In this document: piece after piece, positions 54,101 to 64,000 of the stretch
Layout of the letters: every line of letters begins with the position of its first letter
How positions within the stretch are numbered: position 1 is the first letter of the stretch
Source: Panopea generosa
Taxonomy: Eukaryota; Mollusca; Bivalvia; Adapedonta; Hiatellidae
Direction: 5' to 3'
Assembly: GCA_029582155.1 (NCBI GenBank)
Contig: CM055901.1
Location: 26,176,116 to 26,240,115 of the forward strand
Length of the DNA stretch: 64,000 bases
The notes under the pieces: model-generated
Database searches by the model: none
Seen by the model: only the letters and a program-made list of their open reading frames with translations
Told to the model about the DNA's origin: nothing
Translations under genes and position numbers: made by a program

Positions 54101-57100
54101 CTGTATTCGTACACTGTGTGTCGTGAGAGGATGTTATTTTATATGTACACTACATTCTTACAGTGTTTGTGTCTGGGTGGGGTATTATTATTTTATATGT
54201 ACACTGTATTCGTACACTGTGTGGTCGTGAGGGATGTTATTTTATATGTACACTACATTCTTACAGTGTTGTGTCTGGGTTGGGGGTATTATTATTTTAT
54301 ATGTACACTGTATTCGTACACTGTGTGTGTCGTGAGGGATGTTATTTTATATGTACACTACATTCTTACAGTGTTTGTGTCTGGTTGGGGTATTATTATT
54401 TATATGTACACTGTATTCGTACAATGTGTGTCGTGAGAGGATGTTATTTTATATGTACACTACATTCTTACAGTGTTTGTGTCTGGGTGGTTATCATTAT
54501 TTATATGTACACTGTATTCGTACACTGTGTGTGTCGTGAGAGGATGTTATTTTATATGTACACTACATTCTTACAGTGTTTGTGTCTGGGTGGGGTTTCA
54601 TTATTTTATATGTACACTGTATTCGTACACTGTGTGTGTCGTGAGAGATGTTATTTTATATGTACACTACATTCTTACAGTGTTTGTGTCTGGGTTGGGG
54701 TATATTATTTTATATGTACACTGTATTCGTACACTGTGTGTGTCGTGAGGGATGTTATTTTATATGTACACTACATTCTTACAGTGTTTGTGTCTGGTTG
54801 GGGGTATTATTATTTTATATGTACACTGTATTCGTACACTGTGTGTGTCGTGAGTGGATGTTATTTTATATATACACTACATTCTTACAGTGTTTGTGTC
54901 TGGGTTGGGGGTATTATTATTTTATATGTACACTGTATTCGTACACTGTGTGTCGTGTGAGGATGTTATTTTATATGTACACTACATTCTTACAGTGTTT
55001 GTGTCTGGGTGGGGTTATCATTATTTTATATGTACACTGTATTCGTACACTGTGTGTGTCGTGAGGGGATGTTATTTTATATGTACACTACATTCTTACA
55101 GTGTTTGTGTCTGGGTGGGGTATCATTATTTTATATGTACACTGTATTCGTACACTGTGTGTGTCGTGAGGGGATGTTATTTTATATGTACACTACATTC
55201 TTACAGTGTTTGTGTCTGGGTGGGGTATTTATTTTATATGTACACTGTATTCGTACACTGTGTGTGTCGTGAGAGGATGTTATTTTATATGTACACTACA
55301 TTCTTACAGTGTTGTGTCTGGGTGGGGTTATCATTATTTTATATGTACACTGTATTCGTACACTTTGTGTCGTGAGAGGATGTTATTTTATATGTACACT
55401 ACATTCTTACAGTGTTTGTGTCTGGGTGGGGTATTATTATTTTATATGTACACTGTATTCGTACACTGTGTGTGTCGTGAGTGGATGTTATTTTATATGT
55501 ACACTACATTCTTACAGTGTTTGTGTCTGGTGGGGTTATTTATTTTATATGTACACTGTATTCGTACACTGTGTGTGTCGTGAGGGATGTTATTTTATAT
55601 GTACACTACATTCTTACAGTGTTTGTGTCTGGGTGGTATTATTATTTTATATGTACACTGTATTCGTACACTGTGTGTGTCGTGAGAGGATGTTATTTTA
55701 TATGTACACTACATTCTTACAGTGTTTGTGTCTGGGTTGGGGTATTATTATTTTATATGTACGCTGTATTCGTACACTGTGTGTGTCGTGAGAGGATGTT
55801 ATTTTATATGTACACTACATTCTTACAGTGTTTGTGTCTGGGTGGGGTATTATTTTATATGTACACTGTAATCGTACACTGTGTGTCGTGAGTGGATGTT
55901 ATTTTATATGTACACTACATTCTTACAGTGTTTGTGTCTGGGTGGGTATTATTATTTTATATGTACACTGTATTCGTACACTGTGTGTCGTGAGGGGATG
56001 TTATTTTATATGTACACTACATTCTTACAGTTTGTGTCTGGGTGGGGGTATTATTATTTTATATGTACACTGTATTCGTACACTGTGTGTGTCGTGAGGG
56101 GATGTTATTTTATATGTACACTACATTCTTACAGTGTTTGTGTCTCGGTGGAGTTATCATTATTTTATATGTACACTGTATTCGTACACTGTGTGTGTCG
56201 TGAGAGGATGTTATTTTATATGTACACTACATTCTTACAGTGTTTGTGTCTGGGTGAAGTTATATTATTTTATATGTACACTGTATTCGTACACTGTGTG
56301 TGTCGTGAGAGGATGTTATTTTATATGTACACTACATTCTTACAGTGTTTGTGTCTGGGTGGGGTATTATTATTTTATATGTACACTGTATTCGTACACT
56401 GTGTGTGTCGTGAGGGATGTTATTTTATATGTACACTACATTCTTACAGTGTTTGTCTGGGTGGGGTTATCATTATTTTATATGTACACTGTATTCGTAC
56501 ATGTGTGTCGTGAGAGGATGTTATTTTATATGTACACTACATTCTTACAGTGTTGTGTCTGTGTTGGGGTATTATTATTTTATATGTACACTGTATTCGT
56601 ACACTGTGTGTGTCGTGAGAGGATGTTATTTTATATGTACACTACATTCTTACAGTGTTTGTGTCTGGGTGGGGGTATTATTATTTTATATGTACACTGT
56701 ATTCGTACACTGTGTGTGTCGTGAGGGATGTTATTTTATATGTACACTACATTCTTACAGTGTTTGTGTCTTGGTTGGGGGTATATTATTTTATATGTAC
56801 ACTGTATTCGTACACTGTGTGTGTCGTGAGGGATGTTATTTATATGTACACTACATTCTTACAGTGTTTGTGTCTGGGTCGGGTATTATATTTTATATGT
56901 ACACTGTATTCGTACACTGTGTGTGTCGTGAGGGGATGTTATTTTATATGTACACTACATTCTTACAGTGTTTGTGTCTGGGTTGGGGGTATTATTATTT
57001 ATATGTACACTGTATTCGTACACTGTGTGTGTCGTGAAGGGGATGTTTTTATATGTACACTACATTCTTACAGTGTTTGTGTCTGGGTGGGGTATATATA

Positions 57101-58150
57101 TTTATATGTACACTGTATTCGTACACTTGTGTGTCGTGAGAGGATGTTATTTTATATGTACACTACATTCTTACAGTGTTTGTGTCTGGGTTGGGGGTAT
57201 TATTTTATATGTACACTGTATTCGTACACGTGTGTGTCGTGAGGATGTTATTTTATATGTACACTACATTCTTACAGTGTTTGTGTCTGGTGGGGTATAT
57301 TATTTTATATGTACACTGTATTCGTACAGTGTGTGTGTCGTGAGGGATGTTATTTTATATGTACACTACATTCTTACAGTGTTTGTGTCTGGGGGTTATT
57401 ATTTTATATGTACACTGTATTCGTACACTGTGGTGTCGTGAGAGGATGTTATTTTATATGTACACTACATTCTTACAGTGTTGTGTCTGGGTGGGGGTAT
57501 TATTATTTTATATGTACACTGTATTCGTACACTGTGTGTGTCGTGAGAGGATGTTATTTTATATGTACACTACATTCTTACAGTGTTTGTGTCTGGGTGG
57601 GGGTATTATTATTTTATATGTACACTGTATCGTACACTGTGTGTGTCGTGAGTGGATGTTATTTTATATGTACACTACATTCTTACAGTGTTTGTGTCTG
57701 GGTTGGGGTATTATATTTTATATGTACACTGTTCGTACACTGTGTGTATCGTGAGGATGTTATTTTATATGTACACTACATTCTTACAGTATTTGTGTCT
57801 GGGTGGGGTATTATTATTTTATATGTACACTGTATTCGTACACTGTGTGTGTCGTGAGGGATGTTATTTTATATGTACACTACATTCTTACAGTGTTTGT
57901 GTCTCGGTGGAGTTATATTATTTTATATGTACACTGTATTCGTACACTGTGTGTGTCGTGAGGGGATGTTATTTTATATGTACACTACATTCTTACAGTG
58001 TTTGTGTCTGGGTGAAGTTATCATTATTTTATATGTACACTGTATTCGTACACTGTGTGTGTCGTGAGAGGATGTTATTTATATGTACACTACATTCTTA
58101 CAGTGTTGTGTCTGGGTGGGTATTATTATTTTATATGTACACTGTATTCG
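45126..58150. repeat. 106-bp satellite array, copy 2 (inverted, indel-rich)
   Basis: The same satellite as 4706-18310 but reverse-complemented: units read 'tatatgtacactgtattcg', 'tacactgtgtgtgtcgtgag', 'acactacattcttacagtg' and 'tttgtgtctgggt'. Single-base and short deletions are frequent, mainly in runs of G, T and in GT or TAT repeats (for example tcgtgaggatg for tcgtgaggggatg, and attatttatatg for attattttatatg). Copy 1 is largely free of these except in its last 400 bp. The order of rare variants from the shared flank matches copy 1. Open frames across it are artefacts, broken often by the indels. Confidence 0.96.
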
Positions 58151-58650
58151 NNNNNNNNNNNNNNNNNNNNNNNNNNNNNNNNNNNNNNNNNNNNNNNNNN
58201 NNNNNNNNNNNNNNNNNNNNNNNNNNNNNNNNNNNNNNNNNNNNNNNNNNNNNNNNNNNNNNNNNNNNNNNNNNNNNNNNNNNNNNNNNNNNNNNNNNNN
58301 NNNNNNNNNNNNNNNNNNNNNNNNNNNNNNNNNNNNNNNNNNNNNNNNNNNNNNNNNNNNNNNNNNNNNNNNNNNNNNNNNNNNNNNNNNNNNNNNNNNN
58401 NNNNNNNNNNNNNNNNNNNNNNNNNNNNNNNNNNNNNNNNNNNNNNNNNNNNNNNNNNNNNNNNNNNNNNNNNNNNNNNNNNNNNNNNNNNNNNNNNNNN
58501 NNNNNNNNNNNNNNNNNNNNNNNNNNNNNNNNNNNNNNNNNNNNNNNNNNNNNNNNNNNNNNNNNNNNNNNNNNNNNNNNNNNNNNNNNNNNNNNNNNNN
58601 NNNNNNNNNNNNNNNNNNNNNNNNNNNNNNNNNNNNNNNNNNNNNNNNNN
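58151..58650. other. Assembly gap, 500 N
   Basis: A second fixed-size placeholder. It interrupts the satellite mid-unit on the left and resumes in unrelated unique sequence on the right. Confidence 0.98.
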
Positions 58651-59238
58651 AATATTTACTGCATTATAGCAGCATATGCCGAAATTCAGAATACCTCGGT
58701 GATCTCCAATACAGCCGCCACATGCACACAGTAGACAGTGTATAATTAGTGCGTGTTGTTACATTGTTCGAGAGGTGTTATTTGAAAGGATAAGTGATTT
58801 TACTATGATTGATCTGTTGATTGTTTTTAATTGGTGTTTGACTTCTGATTGGCTGCCGTAAACAAACAAACAAACAGATTAAACTTAAAAGACATCATTT
58901 AAAGACCGCCTCAAGATTTTGAAGTTTGAAGGTGTTGTTTATTTGGTAAGTAAATTGTCCTTTTTTTATTATTATAAGCTTGTTAATTTTTTTGTAAGAA
59001 ATTTTAATTTCTTTGTTTATATTGCTCAAAATACAAACTATGAAATTCCTATTTTGAGTCATAACACTTATGATATCGACACACTTGGAAATTATATATT
59101 TTGCCTGGAAATTATGTCCAACTCTCGGGCAATTAAGAGATCTTGGGGATTATGAATTTTTTTAAAAGAGCTGTCATTAGTGAGTCTGACTATTTTTAAT
59201 ATTAACAAATCTTTTTTTTTATTGTCATTGTTTTTCAG

Positions 59239-59435
59239 AGTGTGAGCACAGGTTCTCCACCTTAAAGAGGGTGAAAACAACTCACAGGTCGAGGATGTCA
59301 AACAAGATTCTAAATGCTCTGCTGGCCATCAGCATTCAGGGTCCTGATCTCTCAGACTTCAAGGCTGTCAAAATGTGGCACTATCTCCACCCAAGAAGAT
59401 CTGCGCTTAACAAATGTGTTATGTCATTGTTATAG
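59239..59435 (+). pseudogene. hAT-type dimerisation-domain terminal exon (transposon remnant or derived gene)
   Basis: A strong acceptor ('attgtttttcag', ending 59238) is followed by an open frame from Cys at 59241 to a stop at 59433-59435. It encodes about 64 residues including 'CEHRFSTLKRVKT', 'RMSNKILNALLAISIQGP' and 'FKAVKMWHYL'. The pattern (E)-RxFSxLKRxKTxxRxxM followed by LxxLxxISI is the signature of the C-terminal hAT dimerisation domain. The 'IxIxGPxLxxF' continuation resembles animal hAT-derived proteins of the ZNF862 type. Only the last exon is visible; the catalytic RNase-H part is not in contig C and may lie in the gap. Whether this is a live transposon, a relic or a domesticated gene cannot be told. 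It is listed as a pseudogene because it is incomplete. Confidence 0.6.
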
Positions 59436-60496
59436 ATTGTTATTAAATTTATAAGAAATGCTTGATTTGTAGTTCTTATTTTCCATTCTATTAAAGTTAG
59501 ATTAGACACCACCAGATGTACCCAAAATAGCTGAATTAAGTTTTAAGTTTAACCCCCCCCCCCTTCCCCCACGTACCAAAAATGTCCCAGCCGTTGGATT
59601 ATATCCTGCGGGGAAGCCTGAGGCGTGGATTGGTTTCTATTTGTCAGTGATTCTAATGAAATCATACTTGGAAGAATTTTAAACAATATAGAACTAAGAT
59701 CTGTCAATCCTTCTCTCATTGTTGAAGATGGTCAAAATCATCTGTTGTCTGTATGGTGCCAAAATTGTGAAATTAAAATTTTTTTAATTATCTTTTGTTT
59801 CAGTCTTTCTTTTGTATGATGGTAGATCCAGTGATGTTGTTAGTAGTGATTTCCAGTATTCTTGACAGCCATGGGAATAAAGAATTTTTAAACAGTTCTG
59901 TGCTGCATTGAAATGTCCATAGTTTGTGTGTTATTATCACTTCTTGTACACAGGCTGATACCAGTGAGTTAGTCATCTTCAGGTACAGCCACCAATGCCT
60001 TAACAAATTTATAGAAAAGGACTAGTCAATGATATCGTCGCCACTTCTTCCAAGTGTCTAAACCCAGAATTCGTATCTGTCGCACAACTGTACGCAAACC
60101 TTTTCCAGGGCAGAGATTTGAAAGTTTTTGTTTTTTTTCATAGCAGGAATGTAAACCCACATAAAAATGCACACTAACTGGTAGGTTGACCATGTTGTTG
60201 TTTTTTTTAAAAGAGGGTGCAGTGACGCCCTCAGATTTTATGAAAAAAGAAGTCCTCAAATACTCATAAATACATATCCTGAAATCCTATAAAAGTCTCT
60301 TTTTTGACACCAGTGATGTCTTATTGCAGTATATGCTGTACCAACTTTTGCTCTACTCATCTGCAGTGTGGGGTGGGGAGAGGATGGATGGTGAGGTATT
60401 ACCCCGTTTACATGTGAGTAGGGAAAGAGCAAGCAATCTTTTTATTTAAGAAGTAAGATACCTGTGCTAAAGTTTCTTATTAATTTTTTTTTTCAG

Positions 60497-60677
60497 AAGT
60501 GAAAGTAAGTCGACAAGAAATGATAGATTCCAATGTTGAGCTTAAGAACCGAGGATATTGTGCCCACAAGTACATGGACTTTATGCGCTGTTATATTGAA
60601 ACATCTTATTTTGAAAGATTGACGAAATCAGCTTGTGCACCTGCCAAGCATGCGTGGTTTGACTGTGAATATGAAGA
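60497..60677 (+). CDS. NDUFB7: NDUFB7, internal coding exon (complex I subunit B18)
   Basis: NDUFB7 is an accessory subunit of mitochondrial NADH:ubiquinone oxidoreductase (complex I), on the intermembrane-space side of the membrane arm. The exon follows the acceptor 'tttttttttcag' (ending 60496) and ends at a consensus donor gtaagt (60678). Its first two bases complete a codon started in the previous exon. It encodes 'QEMIDSNVELKNRGYCAHK', then 'YMDFMRC', then 'CAPAKHAWFDCEYE'. The two CX9C motifs (C-AHKYMDFMR-C and C-APAKHAWFD-C) form the twin disulphide CHCH fold imported through the Mia40 pathway. Human NDUFB7 has the same layout (QEMMDAQ, YCAH, HDWDYCEH). The N-terminal exon with the start codon was not found in 58651-60496 and probably lies in the gap or beyond it. 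Confidence 0.93.
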
Positions 60678-60959
60678 GTAAGTATCCATTTTGAAGCATT
60701 TCAGTGTATGAAGTCAGTCATCAGTTGGTATAATAGAATGCTCCCCAAAGAACAAGCATAAATATTATAGCTGCTGCTTTGTCTGTCAGTGGGTGCTAGT
60801 CTCTGATAACTCTTAAAAGTACTATAAGGAATCTGTCAACCGTCTGTCTGTTCAGTTTGTTCAATTTAAGAGACTACGTTTCATTAGGACCCAATAAAGG
60901 GACTTGTATTTTACATAGAAATTCATACTATAGGAAATTAGTAAACTTTCTTTTTCTTA

Positions 60960-61460
60960 TCTATTTGAGGTATTAATTCAATCATCTTGATGTCTGGAGC
61001 ATTGTTGAGTCATAACAATTAGGACTGAGCCCTTTGAATTGGTTTTAATATGTTCATGAGGGCCAGCAGGTTTTCAAAAAGGATTAAAATCGTGAAATTA
61101 CAAAAATATTCTTCTCAACAGCTGATGAGCCATATTTGTTCTTTTTTGTTTTAAATGATCCCTTGGAGAAGGGTTTTCAAGTTTGTTGAAATAAATGGGC
61201 TATTATCGGAAAACATAAAATTATCCTTTCTTCATCTGTTTTAGATATTATTTTAAAATTTTAAGGTCTGGAACATTGTTTAGCCATAAAACATGAAACT
61301 GAGTCCTTTAAAGGTTTTTTATTCAGGCCCAAAAAGGGATAAAATTGTGATTTTTCAAAAATCTTCTTGAGAACTGTCAACCAAATTTGTTCATATTTAG
61401 TATAAACAATCCACATTAGCAGGGATTAAAGTTTGTTCAAATAAGGGGCCAGGTTCCATT
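60960..61460. repeat. Degenerate tandem repeat in the intron, period about 274 bp
   Basis: Blocks recur in order: 'tctggagcattgttgag' (60993) and 'tctggaacattgtttag' (61267), then 'gactgagccctttga' and 'aactgagtcctttaa', then 'aaaaaggattaaaatcgtga' and 'aaaagggataaaattgtga', then 'catatttgttcttttt' and 'aaatttgttcatattt'. There are about two copies, each well diverged. Confidence 0.75.
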
Positions 61461-61739
61461 GTTGGACATGGGAACATACATGTATATAATATATATATAT
61501 ATACTATGGGAAAACAGATAATTCTCATATTTCTCATCTAGAAGTTCTTCATATGCTAAATATACATTTCAAAAATTGAAAAGAAATGACATTTGAAATC
61601 AGGTGAATGACTTAGGTCCTTTTTGGCCTCTGGGGCTTTTGTTTTAAATCCTTATACTGGTGGTTTGAAAAATAAATGGTAAATATACTATTTTCCTGAA
61701 TGAACAAAAACCAAAAAATCGAACATTCATGCTCATTTC

Positions 61740-61960
61740 TCATTGATTTTCTTAATGGGTTTTAACACCATTTTCAACGTGTTCAAGATGTATATATATA
61801 TGGCATACCAAGTTTTATAGGTGGAGGAAGACCTCAAAATAAATCTGAATAGAACCCCTGGTCCTTCCGCAAGCAACTGACAAACTTTCTCACTTAAAGT
61901 TTTTGGAGCAAACGGGACTTAGCGTTGAGAGGTAAATGATTTTAAGACAGGGCCTTAGAT
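61740..61960 (-). mobile_element. Bivalve-type SINE fragment, family B related, in NDUFB7 intron
   Basis: Minus-strand orientation. The plus strand reads 'gggttttaacaccattttca', later 'ggtccttccgcaagcaactg' and 'acaaactttctcac', then 'gaggtaaatgattttaagac'. These blocks parallel the reverse of the family B body ('cagttacttgcggag' and neighbours). The tRNA head is degraded ('gatgactcggccac'). Confidence 0.45.
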
Positions 61961-62557
61961 GACTCGGCCACAAAATTTATAAAACTCATTGTCAAAAATG
62001 ATATGATGCTTGGCAGAGCCTGGTGTAATTTTTTAACTCCTTTAATAAATTCAAAAATTAACAAGCACTCGTACAAGATCATCTATTTAGATGAAATGAG
62101 TGTTCACAAAATTTATGGCTGTCAACACAACATAACAGAACTGGGCGCCTTTTCACTTATGTTCTTAAGTTTACAAACTTTTAAGTGTAAAATTTGAAGT
62201 TATGAAAAAATGTCAGGAGATTCAGTAACTATATAAGTGTTTTACTTAAGTCATTTTACGAACAATCGCTAGCATTGTAAATAGTATGCTTTTTGAAATT
62301 TTGGTAATCCTAGGTGTCACAATTTATTTGTACGAAAATCTTAAGATTTAGGAAGGTGAGTGAAACGAACCCCTGGTTCTTGTAAGGTTAGTTTGGATAA
62401 AACATTTTATTGATAATTGAAACATGTATTTTGAAATTTATTCATCATTATTGATTTGATTTTATTTTTAAAAATGAAATTTGACATGTAATTGGATGTA
62501 TGCTGACTTTGACCTTTTACTCTTGATGTTTTAATTTATTGCTTTGTTCAATTGTAG

Positions 62558-62672
62558 CGTTGTTTTACGGCACAAAGAATATGAAAGAGAAAAACGTTTG
62601 TTGGCAAGACAGAAAAGAAGGATAGCTATGGGATTAGAAGAAGATCCAAATGGGCAGCCAGAGGCAATGTAA
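62558..62672 (+). CDS. NDUFB7: NDUFB7, terminal coding exon
   Basis: The acceptor 'caattgtag' ends at 62557. The first base joins 'ga' of the preceding exon to make Asp, matching the Asp after 'CEHR' in human NDUFB7. The exon then encodes 'VVLRHKEYEREKRLLARQ' and 'KRRIAMGLEEDPNGQPEAM', ending in taa (62670-62672). The basic, Glu/Arg-rich helix (KEYEREKRLL) is the conserved C-terminal helix of the family (human KEFERERRLL). Together the two visible exons cover about 98 residues; the usual family length is near 120-140, so about 25-40 N-terminal residues are missing. Reading frame and splice phases agree exactly between the exons. Confidence 0.94.
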
Positions 62673-62854
62673 TAGTGACAAACTTATAAACGATTTTGTA
62701 TATAACAGAAGACTTGAGAGTAAATTCAGCTATGTGTGTGTGTTGGGGAAAAAACAGTTTTGGATTATTTGGTCGTATAGAGCTGGAAGTTGATTAGATG
62801 TTTTTGATGCATTAAAGGGATGGAACATACAAGTTAAAAATTCTACATTTTATT

Positions 62855-62860
62855 AATAAA
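62855..62860 (+). promoter_or_regulatory. Probable NDUFB7 polyadenylation signal
   Basis: AATAAA lies 183 bp after the stop codon ('attaataaaacgtg'). A second AATAAA at 62912-62917 is an alternative. Choosing between them needs transcript ends. Confidence 0.55.
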
Positions 62861-63439
62861 ACGTGTGCTGGCTGTATGAACATATGTCTATAGTTCTGGT
62901 ATATATTTTAAAATAAATTAAAAAATGTGCAGTTACTTTTTTATTATAATATTTATTATTTAACAATTAAAACAACTTATTAACAGATGGTATATTTAAT
63001 TGTTAGTACATACAACTATTTTTTAAAATGATCACCACAGTCATTGACTTTTAGCTACAATATGATCTAGTGCATGTTTTGTATTGGTTCCATCCTTGTA
63101 CTGCTAAATGTTAGTTTATAGTGTATCCCATTTTAATGATCCTGTCTGAGATATTTATTGAATATGCATGAAGGTATTTTTCACCATTCTTTGAAGGGCA
63201 TAGTTTCACTGTTCTTTGAAAGGCTTAAAGGTATATTAACAGCATCATACGTTTATCCAGCAGGGGCATTAAACTTGTTATTAATTTGATTGTATTAATT
63301 ACATTTTATACAATTGTATTGAAGCATCTAAAATAAAACAATGATGCTGTGATTTAATTGGTGTATGATCTTTATTTTTAATCCCACGCCACTAATTCTG
63401 CAGAGGATATTAAATTGGGCACCGTCCTTCAGTCTGTGT

Positions 63440-63870
63440 GTGTGTGTCTGAATGTCCAAAATTATTTCCGGAGCACAACTTCAAAACCATTCACAAAACT
63501 TGGTACATATGTCCACCTAGTTGTCTAGTAGTGCCTTTTGCTATGAGGAAGTTTCCATTTTCAATATTATTTCTGTTACTATGGATACAAATAACCAAAA
63601 TTACAAAATTCTCTGTTTTCAGGGAACAGTCAAGGTAACTTCACAAAACACATGCTAATTTATTGGTCTAGAAGTGCCTTTTGGTATGAGGGAGTTTCCA
63701 TTTTCGATATTTCTTCTGTTACCATGGAAAAAATAGCCAAAATAACAAAATTCTTCTTATTGAGCACAACTCCGAAACTGTTCATGGTAACTTCACCAAA
63801 TTTTGAACACCTGTCAGTGGTTTAGTAGTGCCTTTTGCTATGAAGAGTTTTCATTTTCAATATTTTTTAA
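63440..63870. repeat. Degenerate tandem repeat, about 150-bp period
   Basis: Three diverged copies share 'gagcacaactccgaaac' or variants, 'ttcacaaaact', 'tagtagtgccttttgctatg' (63527, 63669 variant, 63824), 'agtttccattttcaatatt' and 'tgttactatgga'. Spacings are 142 and 155 bp. It is a repeat type I associate with molluscan intergenic DNA; no coding function is supported. Confidence 0.75.
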
Positions 63871-64000
63871 CTCGACTATTCTATGAATAAGGGAGTTTTT
63901 GTACGCGCACCATCGTCGGCGTGTGCATAGCTTGCAGTTTTATGCATGGAACTTGGAATATTAAGTGTGCATGCTTATACTCTAAGGCAGTGTGTAACAT

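Larger units (their letters stand above)
60678..62557 (+). other. NDUFB7 intron with repeats
   Basis: An intron of 1,880 bp from gtaagt to 'tttgttcaattgtag'. It contains a degenerate tandem duplication (60960-61460) and a family B-like SINE (61740-61960). Open frames inside it, such as 62003-62197, have no coding resemblance. Confidence 0.85.

Noticed and set aside
45097-57857. Long plus-strand open frames in the second array
   Set aside because: The same satellite artefact in inverted orientation, broken by indels that look like sequencing errors.
4706-58150. A genuine giant palindrome with 13-kb satellite arms
   Set aside because: One arm ends at a contig break inside the shared flank and the variant order matches unit by unit, so an inverted, unmerged contig overlap explains it with fewer assumptions.

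Overview
This is a eukaryotic, strongly AT-rich window, most likely from a bivalve mollusc. The evidence is spliced genes with GT-AG introns, several tRNA-derived SINE families of a type common in bivalves, a CR1/L2-like non-LTR retrotransposon, hAT-like remnants and very large tandem-repeat arrays. There are no operons or bacterial signals. The window is three contigs joined by two 500-N gaps: A = 1-18401, B = 18902-58150, C = 58651-64000.

Layout. 1-4.7 kb is gene-free with SINE fragments. 4.7-18.3 kb is a 13.6-kb satellite with a 106-bp unit, itself a dimer of about 53-bp halves. After the first gap come a 27-bp minisatellite (18.9-19.6 kb) and a 43-bp minisatellite whose units switch orientation (20.05-21.07 kb). 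At 24.7-27.6 kb, minus strand, is a 5'-truncated non-LTR element with an open reverse transcriptase and a broken endonuclease. 28-38 kb holds SINEs, a candidate MITE, a duplicated 42-bp module with two TGACGTCA sites and a 1.97-kb non-autonomous DNA transposon with terminal inverted repeats and a near-perfect 8-bp target duplication. 39.5-43.5 kb is a 15-bp minisatellite followed by a different 43-bp one. 45.1-58.15 kb is the 106-bp satellite again, in the opposite orientation and full of small indels. After the second gap, contig C carries the only recognisable host gene, NDUFB7 (two coding exons, plus strand), preceded by a hAT-type C-terminal exon.

Main observation. The two satellite arrays are not independent. 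Read from a shared 91-93-bp unique flank, they carry the same rare unit variants in the same order for at least 11 landmarks. Contig A stops inside that flank, while contig B continues past it. The simplest explanation is that contig B is placed backwards and overlaps contig A across the array, so one locus is shown twice. The likely real order is 1-18401 followed by the reverse complement of 45032-18902. The second copy looks like an unpolished long-read consensus and has about 1.5 kb of extra units.

Nearly all long open frames in the arrays are artefacts of stop-free repeats and should not be annotated as genes. I found no convincing new multi-gene system. The points of interest are the repeat biology, the assembly structure and the transposons.
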